A stretch of 64,000 bases of DNA from Lapidilactobacillus dextrinicus DSM 20335. GTDB taxonomy: Bacteria > Bacillota > Bacilli > Lactobacillales > Lactobacillaceae. The stretch lies in assembly GCF_001436095.1 (NCBI RefSeq), contig NZ_AYYK01000009.1, positions 1-64,000 of the forward strand, in the 5' to 3' direction. Each line of letters starts with the position of its first letter. The first letter of the stretch is position 1. This document shows positions 21,296-32,228 of the stretch, in pieces. The notes below the pieces were generated by a model. The model was not told the origin of the DNA. It searched no databases and was given only the letters and a program-made list of their open reading frames with translations. Made by a program: the position numbers and the translations under genes.

Positions 21296-22045
21296 GTGGG
21301 TCAAAAAGTAAATCCAACTGGTTTCCGTGTTGGCGTCATTCGCGACTGGGATGCAAAATGGTATGCTGACAAAGAATACGCTGATTATTTGCACGAAGAT
21401 TTAAGAATCCGTAAATACATCGCAAAAAATCTTGCTGACGCTTCTGTTTCTACTGTAGAAATCGAACGTTCTGCAAAACGTGTTAATGTTTCAATTCACA
21501 CTGCAAAACCTGGTATGGTTATTGGTAAAGGCGGCGCTGAAGTTGAAAACTTACGCAAGGCTTTAAACAATTTAACTGGCAAACAAGTTCACATTAATAT
21601 CGTCGAAATCAAGCAACCTGATTTAGATGCTCAATTAGTTGGTGAGTCAATCGCTCGTCAATTAGAGGCTCGTGTTGCTTTCCGCCGTGCTCAACGTCAA
21701 GCTACACAACGTACAATGCGTGCAGGCGCTAAGGGTATTAAGACACAAATTTCTGGCCGTTTAAATGGTGCAGATATGTCTCGTCGTGAATGGCATACAG
21801 ATGGTACTGTTCCTTTGCATACATTGCGTGCAGACATCGACTATTCATGGAACGAAGCAACAACAACTTATGGTCAATTAGGTGTTAAGACATGGATCTA
21901 CCGTGGCGAAATCCTTCCTGGCCAAAAAGTTGTCCGTGACGCTGATACTGGCGATAAGAAGAGTAACAACCGTCGTGGCCGCCGTGATAACGGTCGTCGT
22001 GATAACAGAAGAAATGACAACAGAAGTGCGAAAGGAGGAAAATAA
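21296..22045 (+). CDS. rpsC: 30S ribosomal protein S3
   Basis: A 249-residue S3 with the KH domain motif [10 protein letters not shown] near residue 78 and a long Arg/Asn/Asp-rich C-terminal tail ([10 protein letters not shown]) that is lactobacillus-like. It forms part of the mRNA entry channel with helicase function. The start is GTG after ggaggg. Confidence 0.98.
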   Translation: MGQKVNPTGFRVGVIRDWDAKWYADKEYADYLHEDLRIRKYIAKNLADASVSTVEIERSAKRVNVSIHTAKPGMVIGKGGAEVENLRKALNNLTGKQVHINIVEIKQPDLDAQLVGESIARQLEARVAFRRAQRQATQRTMRAGAKGIKTQISGRLNGADMSRREWHTDGTVPLHTLRADIDYSWNEATTTYGQLGVKTWIYRGEILPGQKVVRDADTGDKKSNNRRGRRDNGRRDNRRNDNRSAKGGK

Positions 22046-22048
22046 TCA

Positions 22049-22483
22049 ATGTTAGTACCTAAGCGTGTTAAACATCGTCGCGAGTTCCGTGGTAAAATGC
22101 GTGGAGCTGCAAAAGGCGGTAAGGAACTTAACTTTGGTGAATACGGATTACGTGCCCTTGAATCACATTGGATTACAAACCGGCAAATTGAAGCCGCTCG
22201 TATCGCAATGACACGTTACATGAAACGTGGCGGCCGTGTCTGGATTCGAATTTTCCCACATAAATCTTACACTGCAAAAGGTGTCGGCGTACGTATGGGT
22301 TCTGGTAAAGGTGCACCTGCTGGCTGGGTTGCTCCTGTAAAACGCGAAAAAATTATGTTCGAAATTAGTGGCGTTCCTGAAGAAGTTGCCCGTGAAGCTT
22401 TACGGTTAGCATCTAACAAGCTACCAATTAAGACTAAGTTTGTAAAACGCGAGGAAGTAGGTGGCGAAGCTAATGAAGACTAG
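22049..22483 (+). CDS. rplP: 50S ribosomal protein L16
   Basis: A 144-residue L16 near the A-site tRNA elbow. Starts [17 protein letters not shown]. It lies 3 bp after rpsC, whose own 3' end (aaaggagg) supplies the ribosome site. Its tail overlaps the start region of rpmC. Confidence 0.98.
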   Translation: MLVPKRVKHRREFRGKMRGAAKGGKELNFGEYGLRALESHWITNRQIEAARIAMTRYMKRGGRVWIRIFPHKSYTAKGVGVRMGSGKGAPAGWVAPVKREKIMFEISGVPEEVAREALRLASNKLPIKTKFVKREEVGGEANED

Positions 22484-22667
22484 TGAAATTACAAAGTTAA
22501 CCACTGCCGAAATGCTTGACAAAGAAAAACAATACAAAGAAGAATTGTTTAACTTACGTTTCCAACAGGCTACTGGTCAATTGGAAAATACCGCTCGTCT
22601 GAAGCAAGTTCGTACAAACATTGCTCGGATCAAAACGGTTCTTCGTCAGCAAGAACTTAACAAATAA
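22473..22667 (+). CDS. rpmC: 50S ribosomal protein L29
   Basis: A 64-residue L29 at the tunnel exit. I place the start at ATG 22473, which gives the family's usual [10 protein letters not shown] beginning with aggtgg 8 bp upstream. An in-frame GTG at 22461 would add four residues but sits inside that site. It overlaps the end of rplP by 11 bp. Confidence 0.95.
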   Translation: MKTSEITKLTTAEMLDKEKQYKEELFNLRFQQATGQLENTARLKQVRTNIARIKTVLRQQELNK

Positions 22668-22687
22668 TCGGAAGGGAGATTTACAAC

Positions 22688-22957
22688 TTGAGCGAAGACA
22701 AACGTAATCATCGTAAGATTTATCAAGGACGCGTTGTTTCTGACAAGATGGACAAAACTATCACTGTCTCAGTTGAAACATACCATACACATCCTGTTTA
22801 TGGAAAGCGTGTTAAGTATTCAAAGAAGTATTATGCACATGACGAAAACAACGAAGCAAAAGTTGGCGATATTGTTCGGATCATGGAAACACGTCCGTTA
22901 TCTCGTTCGAAACGCTTCCGTTTATTAGAAGTTGTTGAAAAGGCAGTTATCATTTAA
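22688..22957 (+). CDS. rpsQ: 30S ribosomal protein S17
   Basis: An 89-residue S17 with an OB fold ([19 protein letters not shown]), an early-assembly 30S protein. The start is TTG after gaaggga. Normal length. Confidence 0.97.
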   Translation: MSEDKRNHRKIYQGRVVSDKMDKTITVSVETYHTHPVYGKRVKYSKKYYAHDENNEAKVGDIVRIMETRPLSRSKRFRLLEVVEKAVII

Positions 22958-22991
22958 AGAACGTTAAGAATAACGAGAGGAGGATACTAAA

Positions 22992-23360
22992 GTGATTCAA
23001 CAAGAAAGTCGACTTAAAGTTGCTGATAATTCAGGTGCTCGTGAAATCTTAACAATTAAGGTTCTTGGTGGCTCCAACCGCAAGACAGCTAACATTGGTG
23101 ATATCATCGTTGCTACAGTTAAACAAGCAACACCAGGTGGCGTTGTCAAAAAAGGTGATGTTGTGAAAGCAGTTATCGTTCGGACACGTTCAGGTGCTCG
23201 TCGTGCTGACGGTTCATACATCCGTTTTGACGAAAACGCAGCTGTTATCATCAACCCTGATAAGAGCCCACGTGGTACTCGTATTTTTGGGCCGGTTGCT
23301 CGTGAACTTCGTGATAATGACTTTATGAAGATCGTCTCATTAGCACCGGAAGTTTTATAA
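22992..23360 (+). CDS. rplN: 50S ribosomal protein L14
   Basis: A 122-residue L14 starting [19 protein letters not shown], with GTG start after gaggagg. It makes the 16S-contacting bridge B8 and binds the silencing factor RsfS. First gene of the spc segment, with no separate promoter evident. Confidence 0.98.
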   Translation: MIQQESRLKVADNSGAREILTIKVLGGSNRKTANIGDIIVATVKQATPGGVVKKGDVVKAVIVRTRSGARRADGSYIRFDENAAVIINPDKSPRGTRIFGPVARELRDNDFMKIVSLAPEVL

Positions 23361-23406
23361 TTCGCATCCATTACACAATTGCCTATGAGGAGGTGCACAT
23401 CAGACG

Positions 23407-23739
23407 ATGTTCGTAAAAACTGGTGATCAAGTCAAAGTAATTAGCGGCAAGGATAAAGGTAAAGAAGGTAAAGTACTTAAGGTGCTTACTAAAAAAGACC
23501 GTGTCATTGTCGAAGGCGTTAACGTCACAAAGAAACATACTAAGCCATCAAATACCGACCCACAAGGTGGTATTAAAGATCAAGAAAGTGCTATTCATGT
23601 TTCTAATGTCATGTTAATCGATCCTTCAACTAATCAACCAACACGTGTTGGTTATCAAGTAATTGATGGTAAAAAAGTTCGCGTATCTAAAAAGACTGGC
23701 GAACCCATCGACAAAGCTGCCGATAAGACAAGCAAGTAA
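23407..23739 (+). CDS. rplX: 50S ribosomal protein L24
   Basis: A 110-residue L24 with an N-terminal KOW motif ([20 protein letters not shown]), an assembly initiator of the 50S. The strong ribosome site gaggaggtg lies about 11 bp upstream of ATG. Slightly longer than the E. coli form because of a lysine-rich tail. Confidence 0.97.
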   Translation: MFVKTGDQVKVISGKDKGKEGKVLKVLTKKDRVIVEGVNVTKKHTKPSNTDPQGGIKDQESAIHVSNVMLIDPSTNQPTRVGYQVIDGKKVRVSKKTGEPIDKAADKTSK

Positions 23740-23762
23740 GAAGAAGGGAGGACAAGGCTTAA

Positions 23763-24305
23763 ATGACGAGTCGCTTAAAAGAACGCTACGTTAAAGAAAT
23801 TACTCCTGCTTTAATGGAGAAGTTTAACTACACTTCAGTTATGCAGGTTCCAAAGATTGAAAAAATCGTTTTAAATATGGGTGTTGGTGATGCCGTTTCT
23901 AATTCTAAGAACTTAGATAACGCCGTTGAAGAATTAACCCTTATCTCTGGTCAAAAGCCATTGATTACTAAAGCAAAGAAATCTATCGCCACTTTCCGTC
24001 TTCGTGAAGGTATGTCTATTGGTGCTAAGGTTACATTGCGTGGAGATCGTATGTACGAATTCCTTGACAAGTTAATCAATGTTTCATTACCTCGTGTCCG
24101 TGACTTCCACGGTGTTAGCACACGTTCATTCGATGGTCGTGGTAACTACACGTTAGGTATTAAAGAACAACTCATTTTCCCAGAAATCGACTTTGATAAA
24201 GTTGCCCGTGTTCGTGGTTTGGATATTGTTATCGTAACAACAGCCAACACTGATGAAGAATCACGTGAACTTTTAACTCAAGTCGGTATGCCATTTGCTA
24301 AATAA
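23763..24305 (+). CDS. rplE: 50S ribosomal protein L5
   Basis: A 180-residue L5, the 5S rRNA-binding protein of the central protuberance. It carries [19 protein letters not shown] and the C-terminal [15 protein letters not shown] segment. The gene is in normal order between rplX and rpsN. Confidence 0.98.
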   Translation: MTSRLKERYVKEITPALMEKFNYTSVMQVPKIEKIVLNMGVGDAVSNSKNLDNAVEELTLISGQKPLITKAKKSIATFRLREGMSIGAKVTLRGDRMYEFLDKLINVSLPRVRDFHGVSTRSFDGRGNYTLGIKEQLIFPEIDFDKVARVRGLDIVIVTTANTDEESRELLTQVGMPFAK

Positions 24306-24319
24306 AGGAGGTCGAACAA

Positions 24320-24505
24320 TTGGCTAAAAAGTCTTTAGTTGTAAAGAATCATCGACCTGCTAAGTTCTCAACACAAGAATATACTCGTTGCGAACGTTGC
24401 GGCCGACCACATTCTGTTTATCGCAAATTTAAGCTGTGCCGTGTTTGCCTTCGTCAATTAGCACATGAAGGTCAAATCCCAGGCATGAAAAAAGCTAGCT
24501 GGTAG
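24320..24505 (+). CDS. rpsN: 30S ribosomal protein S14, zinc-binding type Z
   Basis: A 61-residue short S14 with four zinc ligands, C24-xx-C27 and C40-xx-C43 (CERC and CRVC). This is the C+ paralogue used when zinc is plentiful; a zinc-independent copy may lie elsewhere. The start is TTG after aaaggagg. Confidence 0.97.
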   Translation: MAKKSLVVKNHRPAKFSTQEYTRCERCGRPHSVYRKFKLCRVCLRQLAHEGQIPGMKKASW

Positions 24506-24539
24506 TTTAATAAGACAGGAAAGGGAGGTAAATTAATCA

Positions 24540-24938
24540 ATGGTCATGACTGATCCAATTGCAGACTATCTAACTCGCATTCGTAACGCCAACATGGTGC
24601 GCCACGAATCATTAGATGTTCCTGCCTCAAAAATCAAAAAAGACATCTCTGAAATTTTGAAGCGTGAAGGTTTCATTCGCGATTACGAAGTTACTGAAGA
24701 TGGCAAACAAGGTATGATCCGTATTTTCCTTAAATATGGTCAAAACCGTCAACGCGTCATTTCTGGTTTGAAACGTATTTCAAAACCAGGCTTGCGTAGT
24801 TACGTTAAAGCTGATGATGTTCCTAAGGTATTGAACGGTTTAGGTATCGCAATCCTTTCTACATCTGAAGGTGTTATTACAGATAAAGAAGCTCGCGCTA
24901 AAAACATTGGCGGCGAAGTTTTAGCATATGTATGGTAA
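24540..24938 (+). CDS. rpsH: 30S ribosomal protein S8
   Basis: A 132-residue S8 that binds 16S helix 21 and in E. coli represses the spc operon. ATG 24540 ([11 protein letters not shown]) matches the family's usual length and lies 11 bp after gggagg; a second ATG two codons later is possible but further from the ribosome site. Confidence 0.97.
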   Translation: MVMTDPIADYLTRIRNANMVRHESLDVPASKIKKDISEILKREGFIRDYEVTEDGKQGMIRIFLKYGQNRQRVISGLKRISKPGLRSYVKADDVPKVLNGLGIAILSTSEGVITDKEARAKNIGGEVLAYVW

Positions 24939-24967
24939 TCCTTAAAGGTCAGGAGGTGTTTTGTTAG

Positions 24968-25498
24968 ATGAGTCGTATTGGCAATAAGGTAATTGAACTT
25001 CCAGCAGACGTTACTGTTACTGTTGAAAATGATCAAGTAACTGTTAAGGGACCTAAAGGTGAATTAACACGTACTTTTGATCCAGCAATTACTATTAAAG
25101 AAGAAAACAACGTTATTTCATTTGAACGTCCAAATGATAACTACAAGGCCATTCACGGTACAACACGTGCTAACTTAAACAGCATGGTTGTCGGTGTTAC
25201 TGAAGGCTATACTAAGAAGTTGCAATTAGTCGGTGTCGGATATCGTGCCCAAATGAAAGGCACAGCATTAGTTCTTAATGTTGGCTTTTCACATCCAGTT
25301 GAATTGGAAGCTCCAAAGGGTATTAAGATTGAAGTTCCTTCTAACACAGAAATCAATTTGAGCGGCATTAGCAAGCAAAAGATTGGTCAATTTGCAGCAG
25401 AAATTCGTGCTATCCGTCCTCCAGAACCTTATAAAGGTAAAGGTATTCGTTACGTCGATGAAGTTGTTCGTCGTAAGGAAGGTAAGACTGGTAAGTAG
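24968..25498 (+). CDS. rplF: 50S ribosomal protein L6
   Basis: A 176-residue L6 with two repeated alpha/beta domains near the sarcin-ricin loop. It has the C-terminal motif [15 protein letters not shown]. The ribosome site aggaggtg precedes it. Normal length and order. Confidence 0.98.
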   Translation: MSRIGNKVIELPADVTVTVENDQVTVKGPKGELTRTFDPAITIKEENNVISFERPNDNYKAIHGTTRANLNSMVVGVTEGYTKKLQLVGVGYRAQMKGTALVLNVGFSHPVELEAPKGIKIEVPSNTEINLSGISKQKIGQFAAEIRAIRPPEPYKGKGIRYVDEVVRRKEGKTGK

Positions 25499-25528
25499 TA
25501 ATTCAAATTAATCTATGAGGTGAACATT

Positions 25529-25888
25529 GTGATTTCAAAACCAGACAAAAATAAGACACGGCAAAAACGCCATACGCGTGTCCGTGGCAAAATCTCTGGT
25601 ACTGCAGAGCGCCCTCGCTTGAACGTTTTTCGTTCTAATAAAAACATCTACGCTCAAATTATTGATGACGTAGCGGGTGTGACGCTTGCAAGTGCCTCAA
25701 CTCTTGATAAAGAGTTAAATGCATCAGGTTCTAAAGTAGAACAAGCACAACAAGTTGGCGAATTGATTGCTAAACGTGCTCAAGCTAAGAACGTTGAAGA
25801 AGTTGTCTTCGATCGTGGTGGCTATCTCTATCACGGCCGTGTTCAAGCTTTAGCTGAATCAGCTCGTGAAAACGGACTTAAATTCTAG
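25529..25888 (+). CDS. rplR: 50S ribosomal protein L18
   Basis: A 119-residue L18, partner of L5 on 5S rRNA. I use GTG 25529 ([15 protein letters not shown]), 6 bp after gaggtga; the in-frame GTG at 25520 is part of that ribosome site and would add three residues. The conserved C-terminal [17 protein letters not shown] is present. Confidence 0.96.
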   Translation: MISKPDKNKTRQKRHTRVRGKISGTAERPRLNVFRSNKNIYAQIIDDVAGVTLASASTLDKELNASGSKVEQAQQVGELIAKRAQAKNVEEVVFDRGGYLYHGRVQALAESARENGLKF

Positions 25889-25907
25889 AAAGGAGAAAAC
25901 CACACAT

Positions 25908-26408
25908 ATGACTTATATTGATCCAACTCATTTAGATTTAGAAGACAATGTTGTTTCTATCAACCGTGTTACTAAAGTTGTTAAAGGTGGACGTCGTCTT
26001 CGTTTTGCTGCAATCGTAATTGTTGGCGATAAAGCTGGACACGTTGGCTTTGGTACTGGTAAAGCTCAAGAAGTACCTGAAGCTATTCGTAAGGCTAGTG
26101 AAAATGCTAAGAAGAGTTTGATTGAAGTACCTATGGTTGGTACAACAATTCCTCATGAAGTGTATGGTCACTTCGGTTCTGGTGTTATCATGTTGAAGCC
26201 TGCCGTTGAAGGTTCTGGTGTTTCTGCTGGTGGTGCCGTTCGTGCTATCATGGAATTAGCCGGTGTAGCCGATGTTACTTCTAAATCATTAGGTAGCAAC
26301 ACACCAATTAATGTTATCCGTGCCACAATGGATGGATTAGCTCAATTAAAAACTGCTGAGCAAATTGCTAGTCTTCGTGGTATTTCTGCTCAAGACTTAC
26401 AAGATTAG
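25908..26408 (+). CDS. rpsE: 30S ribosomal protein S5
   Basis: A 166-residue S5 with a double-stranded-RNA-like N-terminal domain ([18 protein letters not shown]). It shapes decoding accuracy and the mRNA entry channel. The start is ATG 25908 after aaggag; upstream in-frame codons overlap rplR and lack a ribosome site. Confidence 0.97.
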   Translation: MTYIDPTHLDLEDNVVSINRVTKVVKGGRRLRFAAIVIVGDKAGHVGFGTGKAQEVPEAIRKASENAKKSLIEVPMVGTTIPHEVYGHFGSGVIMLKPAVEGSGVSAGGAVRAIMELAGVADVTSKSLGSNTPINVIRATMDGLAQLKTAEQIASLRGISAQDLQD

Positions 26409-26420
26409 GAGGATTTGTTG

Positions 26421-26606
26421 ATGGCTAAGATTAAAATCACGTTAAAACATAGTGCCGCTCATCGCATTCCTGCTCAGAGAAAAATTGTTAGGGAATTAGG
26501 ATTAGGCCGCATCAACAGTAGTGTTGTTAAGCCTGATAACGCTGCAATCCGTGGCGCAATTTTCAAAATTTCTCACTTAGTAGAAATCGAAGAAGTTAAC
26601 GACTAA
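26421..26606 (+). CDS. rpmD: 50S ribosomal protein L30
   Basis: A 61-residue L30 starting [18 protein letters not shown] 26421 lies 8 bp after aggagg, while the two TTG codons before it are too close to the ribosome site. Normal for Firmicutes. Confidence 0.96.
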   Translation: MAKIKITLKHSAAHRIPAQRKIVRELGLGRINSSVVKPDNAAIRGAIFKISHLVEIEEVND

Positions 26607-26639
26607 TATTATATAAATTACAAGGAGGTGCTAGACTTC

Positions 26640-27080
26640 ATGAACTTGCATGAATTGAAAGCTAGTGAAGGTTCACGTCGCAACCGTAAGCGTGTTGGCC
26701 GTGGTACTTCGTCAGGTCAAGGTAAAACTGCCGGTAAAGGTACTAAAGGTCAATTAGCTCGTCAAGGTGGCAAGACTCGTCTTGGTTTCGAAGGTGGCCA
26801 AATGCCTTTGTTCCGTCGTATGCCTAAACGCGGCTTTAAAAACATCAACCGTAAAGAATTTGCAATCATCAATCTTAACGATTTAAATCGTTTTGAAGAT
26901 GGTGCTGAAGTTACGACAGAAGCATTGATTAATGCTGGTATCATCAAGAAACAACTTGATGGTGTTAAATTATTAGCCAATGGTGAATTGACAACTAAGG
27001 TCAATGTCAAAGTTGCTAAGTATTCTGCAGCTGCAAAAGAAGCTGTTGAAGCTGCTGGTGGATCTGTCGAGGTGATTTAA
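26640..27080 (+). CDS. rplO: 50S ribosomal protein L15
   Basis: A 146-residue L15 with the glycine-rich N-terminal stretch ([19 protein letters not shown]) that threads into 23S rRNA. ATG 26640 follows aaggaggtg by about 10 bp; an earlier in-frame GTG is inside that site. Its stop overlaps the secY start by one base. Confidence 0.97.
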   Translation: MNLHELKASEGSRRNRKRVGRGTSSGQGKTAGKGTKGQLARQGGKTRLGFEGGQMPLFRRMPKRGFKNINRKEFAIINLNDLNRFEDGAEVTTEALINAGIIKKQLDGVKLLANGELTTKVNVKVAKYSAAAKEAVEAAGGSVEVI

Positions 27081-28369
27081 TGCTCACGACACTGCGTAAT
27101 GCATTAAAAGTAAAAGAGATTCGTAAAAAGATTCTCTTCACTTTGTTGATTTTGTTTATCTATCGCTTAGGTGCACAAATCACAGTGCCAGGCGTAGATG
27201 CTGCAGCATTGACAAAATCTAGTTCCTTGGTTTCGTTGTTGGATACTGTCAGTGGTGGTAGTTTATCCAACTATTCATTATTTTCAATGGGTGTTTCACC
27301 ATTTATCACTGCCCAAATCGTCATTCAATTGTTACAGATGGATATTGTCCCTAAGTTTGTTGAATGGAGTAAACAAGGTGAAGTTGGTCGTCGTAAGTTA
27401 AATCAAGCAACACGTTGGTTAACAATTCTATTAGCATTTGTTCAATCAATTGGTATCACAGCGGGATTAAATTACTTAAGTGGTTCAGCTTTAGTTGAAA
27501 ACTTAAGTGTCCAGACTTATATCGTCTTAGGTATTATTCTAACTGGTGGTACGATGTTATTGACTTGGCTTGGTGATCAGATTACTGATAAGGGTATTGG
27601 TAATGGTGTTTCAATGATTATCTTTGCTGGTATTATTGCTCGTTTACCTCAAGGTATTTACGAATTGTTTAACGACAATATCATTAACGCTACGAACAGT
27701 GAACGTCCAATGAATATCGTTTGGATGGTTGTTTTACTCGTTGCTGTCTTGTTTATTGTTTATTGGGTTACGTTTGTCCAACAAGCCAATCGTAAAGTGC
27801 CAATTCAATATACACGTCGGGCAGCAAGTGGTGGTAGCGAAAGTTACTTACCATTGAAAGTGAATGTTTCTGGCGTTATCCCCGTAATCTTTGCGAGCTC
27901 GTTCATCATTACGCCATCAACTATCTTAATGTTTTTCCAAGAGAATCACAGTCAAGATAGTTGGTATCAAACGTTGAGCAATATTTTCAGTATGCAAACA
28001 ACAACTGGTTCAATTGTTTATACTGTTTTAATCATTCTGTTCACGTTCTTCTATGCTTTTGTTCAGGTTAATCCTGAAAAATTAGCTGAGAATTTACAAA
28101 AACAAGGTGCTTATATTCCAAGTGTTTGGCCTGGGAAAGAAACTGAAAAGTACTTCTCTGGCTTGCTAATGCGTTTATCAACTGTTGGCTCCATCTTCTT
28201 AGGTGCTGTCGCATTGTTACCACAATTAGCTGCAAATATTTGGGGACTACCTCAATCAATTGGTTTAGGTGGGACTAGTTTATTGATCGTCGTTGGTGTT
28301 GCACTGGAAACTTCAAGACAATTAGACGGATTAATGATGAAGCGTCAATACGTCGGATTTATTCGTTAA
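27080..28369 (+). CDS. secY: Protein translocase subunit SecY
   Basis: A 429-residue, ten-helix channel of the Sec translocon. The plug and first-helix region ([15 protein letters not shown]) and a cytoplasmic loop rich in basic residues ([11 protein letters not shown]) that binds SecA or ribosomes are both visible. Its start overlaps the rplO stop (TAATG). Standard spc-operon position ahead of adk. Confidence 0.98.
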   Translation: MLTTLRNALKVKEIRKKILFTLLILFIYRLGAQITVPGVDAAALTKSSSLVSLLDTVSGGSLSNYSLFSMGVSPFITAQIVIQLLQMDIVPKFVEWSKQGEVGRRKLNQATRWLTILLAFVQSIGITAGLNYLSGSALVENLSVQTYIVLGIILTGGTMLLTWLGDQITDKGIGNGVSMIIFAGIIARLPQGIYELFNDNIINATNSERPMNIVWMVVLLVAVLFIVYWVTFVQQANRKVPIQYTRRAASGGSESYLPLKVNVSGVIPVIFASSFIITPSTILMFFQENHSQDSWYQTLSNIFSMQTTTGSIVYTVLIILFTFFYAFVQVNPEKLAENLQKQGAYIPSVWPGKETEKYFSGLLMRLSTVGSIFLGAVALLPQLAANIWGLPQSIGLGGTSLLIVVGVALETSRQLDGLMMKRQYVGFIR

Positions 28370-28386
28370 GTGGAGGTATCCGTAAG

Positions 28387-29040
28387 GTGAATTTGATTTT
28401 GATGGGTCTGCCTGGTGCCGGTAAAGGTACTCAAGCAGAAAAGATCGTTGATGAATATCACTTAGCACACATTTCTACTGGTGATATGTTCCGCGAAGCT
28501 ATGGCTGAGCAAACGAAAATCGGTTTAGAAGCTAAAAAGTATATTGATAATGGTAATCTTGTTCCTGATGAAGTCACGAATGCAATCGTTAAAGAACGTT
28601 TGCAAAAGCCAGACACTGATGTTGGTTACATGCTCGATGGTTTTCCTCGGACAATTGATCAAGCTAATGCGCTTGAAGAAATTTCTAAGGACTTAAATAA
28701 ACCTGTTGATGCTGTAATTAACATTGATGTCGATCCTGAAGTACTGGTTGATCGCTTATCCGGTCGGTTCATTTGTAGAACTTGTGGTGCAACTTATCAT
28801 AAGTTATACCATATGCCTAAAGTTGCTGGTACTTGTGATCGTTGTGGTGGTCATGATTTTTATCAACGTGAAGATGATAAACCTGAGACTGTTAAGAATC
28901 GTCTTGCAGTCAATATTGAAATGAATACACCGTTACTTGATTTTTATCGCGGTAAAGATTTACTTTATACCGTCAATGGTGAACAAGATATTGATCTGGT
29001 TTTTGATGAAATTAAGTCAATTTTGTCAAAATTGAACTAA
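28387..29040 (+). CDS. adk: Adenylate kinase, zinc-binding Gram-positive type
   Basis: A 217-residue enzyme that interconverts ATP + AMP and 2 ADP. The P-loop is GLPGAGKGT at 7-15, the AMP-binding segment STGDMFREA follows, and the LID domain has a four-cysteine zinc site at C130, C133, C150 and C153, the Bacillus-type structural zinc. The start is GTG, 17 bp after secY. Confidence 0.97.
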   Translation: MNLILMGLPGAGKGTQAEKIVDEYHLAHISTGDMFREAMAEQTKIGLEAKKYIDNGNLVPDEVTNAIVKERLQKPDTDVGYMLDGFPRTIDQANALEEISKDLNKPVDAVINIDVDPEVLVDRLSGRFICRTCGATYHKLYHMPKVAGTCDRCGGHDFYQREDDKPETVKNRLAVNIEMNTPLLDFYRGKDLLYTVNGEQDIDLVFDEIKSILSKLN

Positions 29041-29269
29041 CTCTTGGTTCAGTGGTATAAAGTAAAGATAATTTCTTGGTAATGCAATTTACTTTGTGAT
29101 AAACTTAGTCCTTGTTTACGCCAAGTTGTTGTGGCATTGCTTTAAAAATTGTGCATCATTCACTTTATGAATGATGAAAGCAAATTTTAATGAAGATTGT
29201 TTTTACTTAATTGTCACAGCTAGTTTTTTTCTGTATCCACTCGTTTAACCAATTAGGAGGAATTAATTT
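29041..29269 (+). promoter_or_regulatory. adk-infA intergenic leader with hairpin
   Basis: A 229-bp AT-rich gap, unusually long inside this otherwise tight operon. It contains an inverted repeat atcattca/tgaatgat at about 29156-29176 and several T-rich stretches. A secondary promoter or processing site for infA and the alpha-operon genes is plausible, but no strong -35/-10 pair stands out. Confidence 0.4.
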
Positions 29270-29488
29270 TTGGCAAAAGATGACGTAATTGAAGTCGAAG
29301 GAACTGTTACTGACACGCTTCCTAACGCAACTTTTAAAGTTGAATTAGAAAATGGAGCATCAGTGTTAGCTCACGTTTCTGGTAAGATCAGGATGCATTA
29401 CATTCGTATACTTCCTGGCGATAAAGTTACAGTCGAATTATCACCGTACGATCTCACCAAAGGCCGTATTACTTACCGTTATCGTTAG
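29270..29488 (+). CDS. infA: Translation initiation factor IF-1
   Basis: A 72-residue single-domain OB-fold (S1-like) factor that binds the 30S A site. Starts [20 protein letters not shown] from a TTG codon after taggagg. Normal length. Confidence 0.98.
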   Translation: MAKDDVIEVEGTVTDTLPNATFKVELENGASVLAHVSGKIRMHYIRILPGDKVTVELSPYDLTKGRITYRYR

Positions 29489-29535
29489 TAAGTCGTGTCA
29501 ATTGATTTCGTATATTATCAGGAGGCTTAGAAAGA

Positions 29536-29652
29536 ATGAAAGTTAGACCATCCGTAAAACCAATGTGCGAACATTGTAAAGTTATTAAGCGCAAGGGTCG
29601 CGTTATGATCATTTGCTCTGCAAATCCAAAGCATAAACAACGTCAAGGTTAA
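29536..29652 (+). CDS. rpmJ: 50S ribosomal protein L36
   Basis: A 38-codon gene translated as [20 protein letters not shown] and a short basic tail ending QRQG. The zinc-ribbon ligands C11, C14, C27 and H33 are present, so it is the zinc-binding form. ggagg is 11 bp before ATG. Standard place between infA and rpsM. Confidence 0.97.
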   Translation: MKVRPSVKPMCEHCKVIKRKGRVMIICSANPKHKQRQG

Positions 29653-29667
29653 TAGGAGGTGTAATTA

Positions 29668-30033
29668 ATGGCTCGTATCGCAGGTGTTGACTTGCCCCGT
29701 GAAAAACGGATTGTGATTGCGTTGACCTATATCTATGGTATTGGTAACACAACTGCAGAAAAAATCATCAAAGATTCTGGTATTTCTGAAGACATCCGTG
29801 TTAAAGATTTAACACCAGATCAAGAAGATAAGCTTCGTGTAGAAGTCGACAAGATTCGTGTCGAAGGTGACTTACGTCGTGAAATTTCACGTAGTATCAA
29901 ACGTCTCCAAGATATCGGTTCTTATCGTGGTATCCGTCATCGTAAAGGTCTACCAGTTCGTGGACAAAATACGAAGAACAATGCCCGTACACGTAAGGGA
30001 CCAAAAGTCTCTATCGCAGGTAAAAAGAAATAA
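29668..30033 (+). CDS. rpsM: 30S ribosomal protein S13
   Basis: A 121-residue S13 of the 30S head, contacting P-site tRNA and forming bridges to L5. Starts [20 protein letters not shown], with an H2TH-like domain and basic C-terminal tail ([18 protein letters not shown]). Normal. Confidence 0.98.
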   Translation: MARIAGVDLPREKRIVIALTYIYGIGNTTAEKIIKDSGISEDIRVKDLTPDQEDKLRVEVDKIRVEGDLRREISRSIKRLQDIGSYRGIRHRKGLPVRGQNTKNNARTRKGPKVSIAGKKK

Positions 30034-30065
30034 TAATTTAATTAAGATAGGAGGTAAGTGAATTC

Positions 30066-30455
30066 ATGGCAGTTCGTAAAGGAACACGTAAGCGTCGTGT
30101 CAAGAAAAATATTGAATCCGGCGTTGCACATATTCATTCAACGTTTAATAACACTTTAGTAATGATTACTGATCCTCAAGGCAATGCAGTTGCATGGTCT
30201 TCTGCTGGTTCTTTAGGTTTTAAAGGTAGCCGTAAATCTACACCATTTGCTTCTCAAATGGCTGCAGAAGCTGCTGCTAAAGAAGCTATGGAACATGGTA
30301 TGAAGTCTGTCGAAGTTGCAGTCAAAGGACCTGGTTCAGGTCGTGAAGCTGCTATTCGTGCGTTACAAGCTACTGGTCTTGAAATCAGTGCTATTCGTGA
30401 CGTCACACCCGTGCCACATAACGGATCTCGTCCTCCAAAGCGTCGTCGTGTTTAG
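30066..30455 (+). CDS. rpsK: 30S ribosomal protein S11
   Basis: A 129-residue S11 of the 30S platform with the conserved [11 protein letters not shown] and the C-terminal [13 protein letters not shown]. It lies 33 bp after rpsM behind aggagg. Confidence 0.98.
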   Translation: MAVRKGTRKRRVKKNIESGVAHIHSTFNNTLVMITDPQGNAVAWSSAGSLGFKGSRKSTPFASQMAAEAAAKEAMEHGMKSVEVAVKGPGSGREAAIRALQATGLEISAIRDVTPVPHNGSRPPKRRRV

Positions 30456-30533
30456 TGGCCGTTGTTCATATTCAGCGTTGTAGATACGTTAAACGATCAA
30501 CACACGACACGTTTTGAAAGGGGTAAAGATTGA

Positions 30534-31472
30534 ATGATCGAATTTGAAAAGCCAAACATTACAAAAGTTGATGAAAGCACCAACTATGGTAAGTTTGTGA
30601 TTGAACCGCTAGAACGTGGTTATGGTACCACGCTTGGCAACTCATTGAGACGGATTTTATTGTCATCTTTACCTGGCTCTGCTGTCTCAAGTATTCAAAT
30701 CGATGGTGTGCTTCATGAGTTTTCAACCATCGATGGGGTCATGGAAGATGTTACCCAGATTATCCTGAATATTAAGAAAATTGCCATAAAAAATCACTCG
30801 GAAGAACAAAAGGTTATTGAAATCGACGTGGATGGCCCAGCGACTGTTACAGCCGCAGATATTAAGGCTGATGACGATATTGAAGTTCTTAATCCAGAAC
30901 AATATATCTGTTCAATCGCTGAGGGTGGCCATGTTCACATGCAAATGACAGTTAGCAACGGTCGTGGATACGTCCCTGCTGATCAAAACAAGAATGGCGA
31001 TATGCCAATCGGTGTCATTGCAGTTGATTCAATTTTTACCCCAATCAACCGAGTTAATTATCAGGTCGAAAGTACCCGTGTTGGTAAGCGTAATGACTTT
31101 GATAAGCTGACATTAGACGTTTGGACCAACGGTTCGATTTCGCCACGTGAAGCAATTAGTCTTGCTGCAAAAATTCTTTCAGATCATCTTAATATTTTTA
31201 TTGACCTTTCTGATGAGGCTAAGAATACTGAGATTATGGTCGAAAAAGAAGAAACGCAAAAAGAGAAGAAATTAGAAATGACAATCGAAGAACTCGACTT
31301 GTCAGTTCGTTCTTATAATTGCTTGAAACGTGCTGGAATCAACACCGTTCAAGAATTGACTAATAAAACTGAAGCCGATATGATGAAAGTTCGTAATCTT
31401 GGCCGCAAATCACTTGAAGAAGTGAAAGCTAAGTTACATGATCTTGGATTGTCATTACGCTCAGATGATTAA
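30534..31472 (+). CDS. rpoA: DNA-directed RNA polymerase subunit alpha
   Basis: A 312-residue alpha subunit. The N-terminal assembly domain has the [20 protein letters not shown] segment, followed by a linker and the C-terminal DNA- and activator-binding domain ([20 protein letters not shown], about 250-305). In the usual alpha-operon position between rpsK and rplQ. Confidence 0.98.
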   Translation: MIEFEKPNITKVDESTNYGKFVIEPLERGYGTTLGNSLRRILLSSLPGSAVSSIQIDGVLHEFSTIDGVMEDVTQIILNIKKIAIKNHSEEQKVIEIDVDGPATVTAADIKADDDIEVLNPEQYICSIAEGGHVHMQMTVSNGRGYVPADQNKNGDMPIGVIAVDSIFTPINRVNYQVESTRVGKRNDFDKLTLDVWTNGSISPREAISLAAKILSDHLNIFIDLSDEAKNTEIMVEKEETQKEKKLEMTIEELDLSVRSYNCLKRAGINTVQELTNKTEADMMKVRNLGRKSLEEVKAKLHDLGLSLRSDD

Positions 31473-31497
31473 TTTTGTTTAAAAGGAGGTTACATTC

Positions 31498-31878
31498 ATG
31501 AGTTATCGTAAATTAGGTCGTGCATCTGCTCCTCGTAAAGCTATGTTACGCGATTTAACAACCGATTTGCTGATTAATGAACGCATTGAAACTACCGAAA
31601 CTCGTGCCAAAGAAATCCGTCGGACAACCGAAAAGATGATTACTTTAGGCAAGCGCGGTGATTTACATGCACGTCGTCAAGCTGCCGCTTTTGTTCGTAA
31701 CGAAGTTGCTGACATTCGCGAAGACGGTGACGATGTTATTGTTCAATCTGCTTTGCAAAAATTGTTCAGTGATATTGCACCACGTTATGCTGATCGTAAT
31801 GGCGGTTATACACGTATCTTAAAGACACGTCAACGTCGCGGTGATGGCGCACCAATGGTTATCATTGAGTTAGTATAA
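31498..31878 (+). CDS. rplQ: 50S ribosomal protein L17
   Basis: A 126-residue L17 near the exit tunnel. Starts [20 protein letters not shown] after aaaggagg. Last gene of the superoperon; its transcript continues into a structured 3' RNA. Confidence 0.98.
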   Translation: MSYRKLGRASAPRKAMLRDLTTDLLINERIETTETRAKEIRRTTEKMITLGKRGDLHARRQAAAFVRNEVADIREDGDDVIVQSALQKLFSDIAPRYADRNGGYTRILKTRQRRGDGAPMVIIELV

Positions 31879-31904
31879 TTTAAACAGCACGATTAATTTC
31901 GGCC

Positions 31905-32020
31905 AATTTTCATTTCACAGATGTGAGTGCGAGCGTTACGATGATGGGAACCCACCAAGTCTAGCTTAGAAGCTGATTAATTCATTTGAGTTAATCTTGA
32001 GCTTCCCATCTGTGAATGAT
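31905..32020 (+). ncRNA. L17 downstream element (rplQ 3' UTR RNA)
   Basis: A structured segment starting about 30 bp after rplQ. A 10-bp closing stem pairs ttcacagatg (31914-31923) with catctgtgaa (32007-32016). Inside, gatgggaa (31943-31950) can pair with ttcccatc (32003-32010), and gattaa/ttaatc (about 31975-31996) forms a hairpin. The L17 downstream element is a known conserved RNA found right after rplQ in lactic acid bacteria and Listeria, and place, size and host agree. Its function is unknown. I did not run a covariance model. Confidence 0.75.
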
Positions 32021-32037
32021 TATTGTACATAGTAAAC

Positions 32038-32072
32038 AAAAAGGCTTAGGATTAATTTCCTAGGCCTTTTTG
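32038..32072 (+). terminator. Terminator of the ribosomal superoperon
   Basis: A hairpin, aaaaaggcttagg / cctaggccttttt, with a T run, about 20 bp beyond the L17 downstream element and 160 bp before the ecf genes. Confidence 0.9.
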
Positions 32073-32228
32073 TTATTCATTACGGGTTGTTAACATGTGA
32101 TTGTCTTTAAAATCGTAAGCTATTTTGATTTGAACAAAGTATTTAAATCATGATGGCCAACCTGTGCTACGCCATACTCTGATGATTTATGGTAAAATGT
32201 TAGCATGTTTATTTAAGGAAGTTATGAG

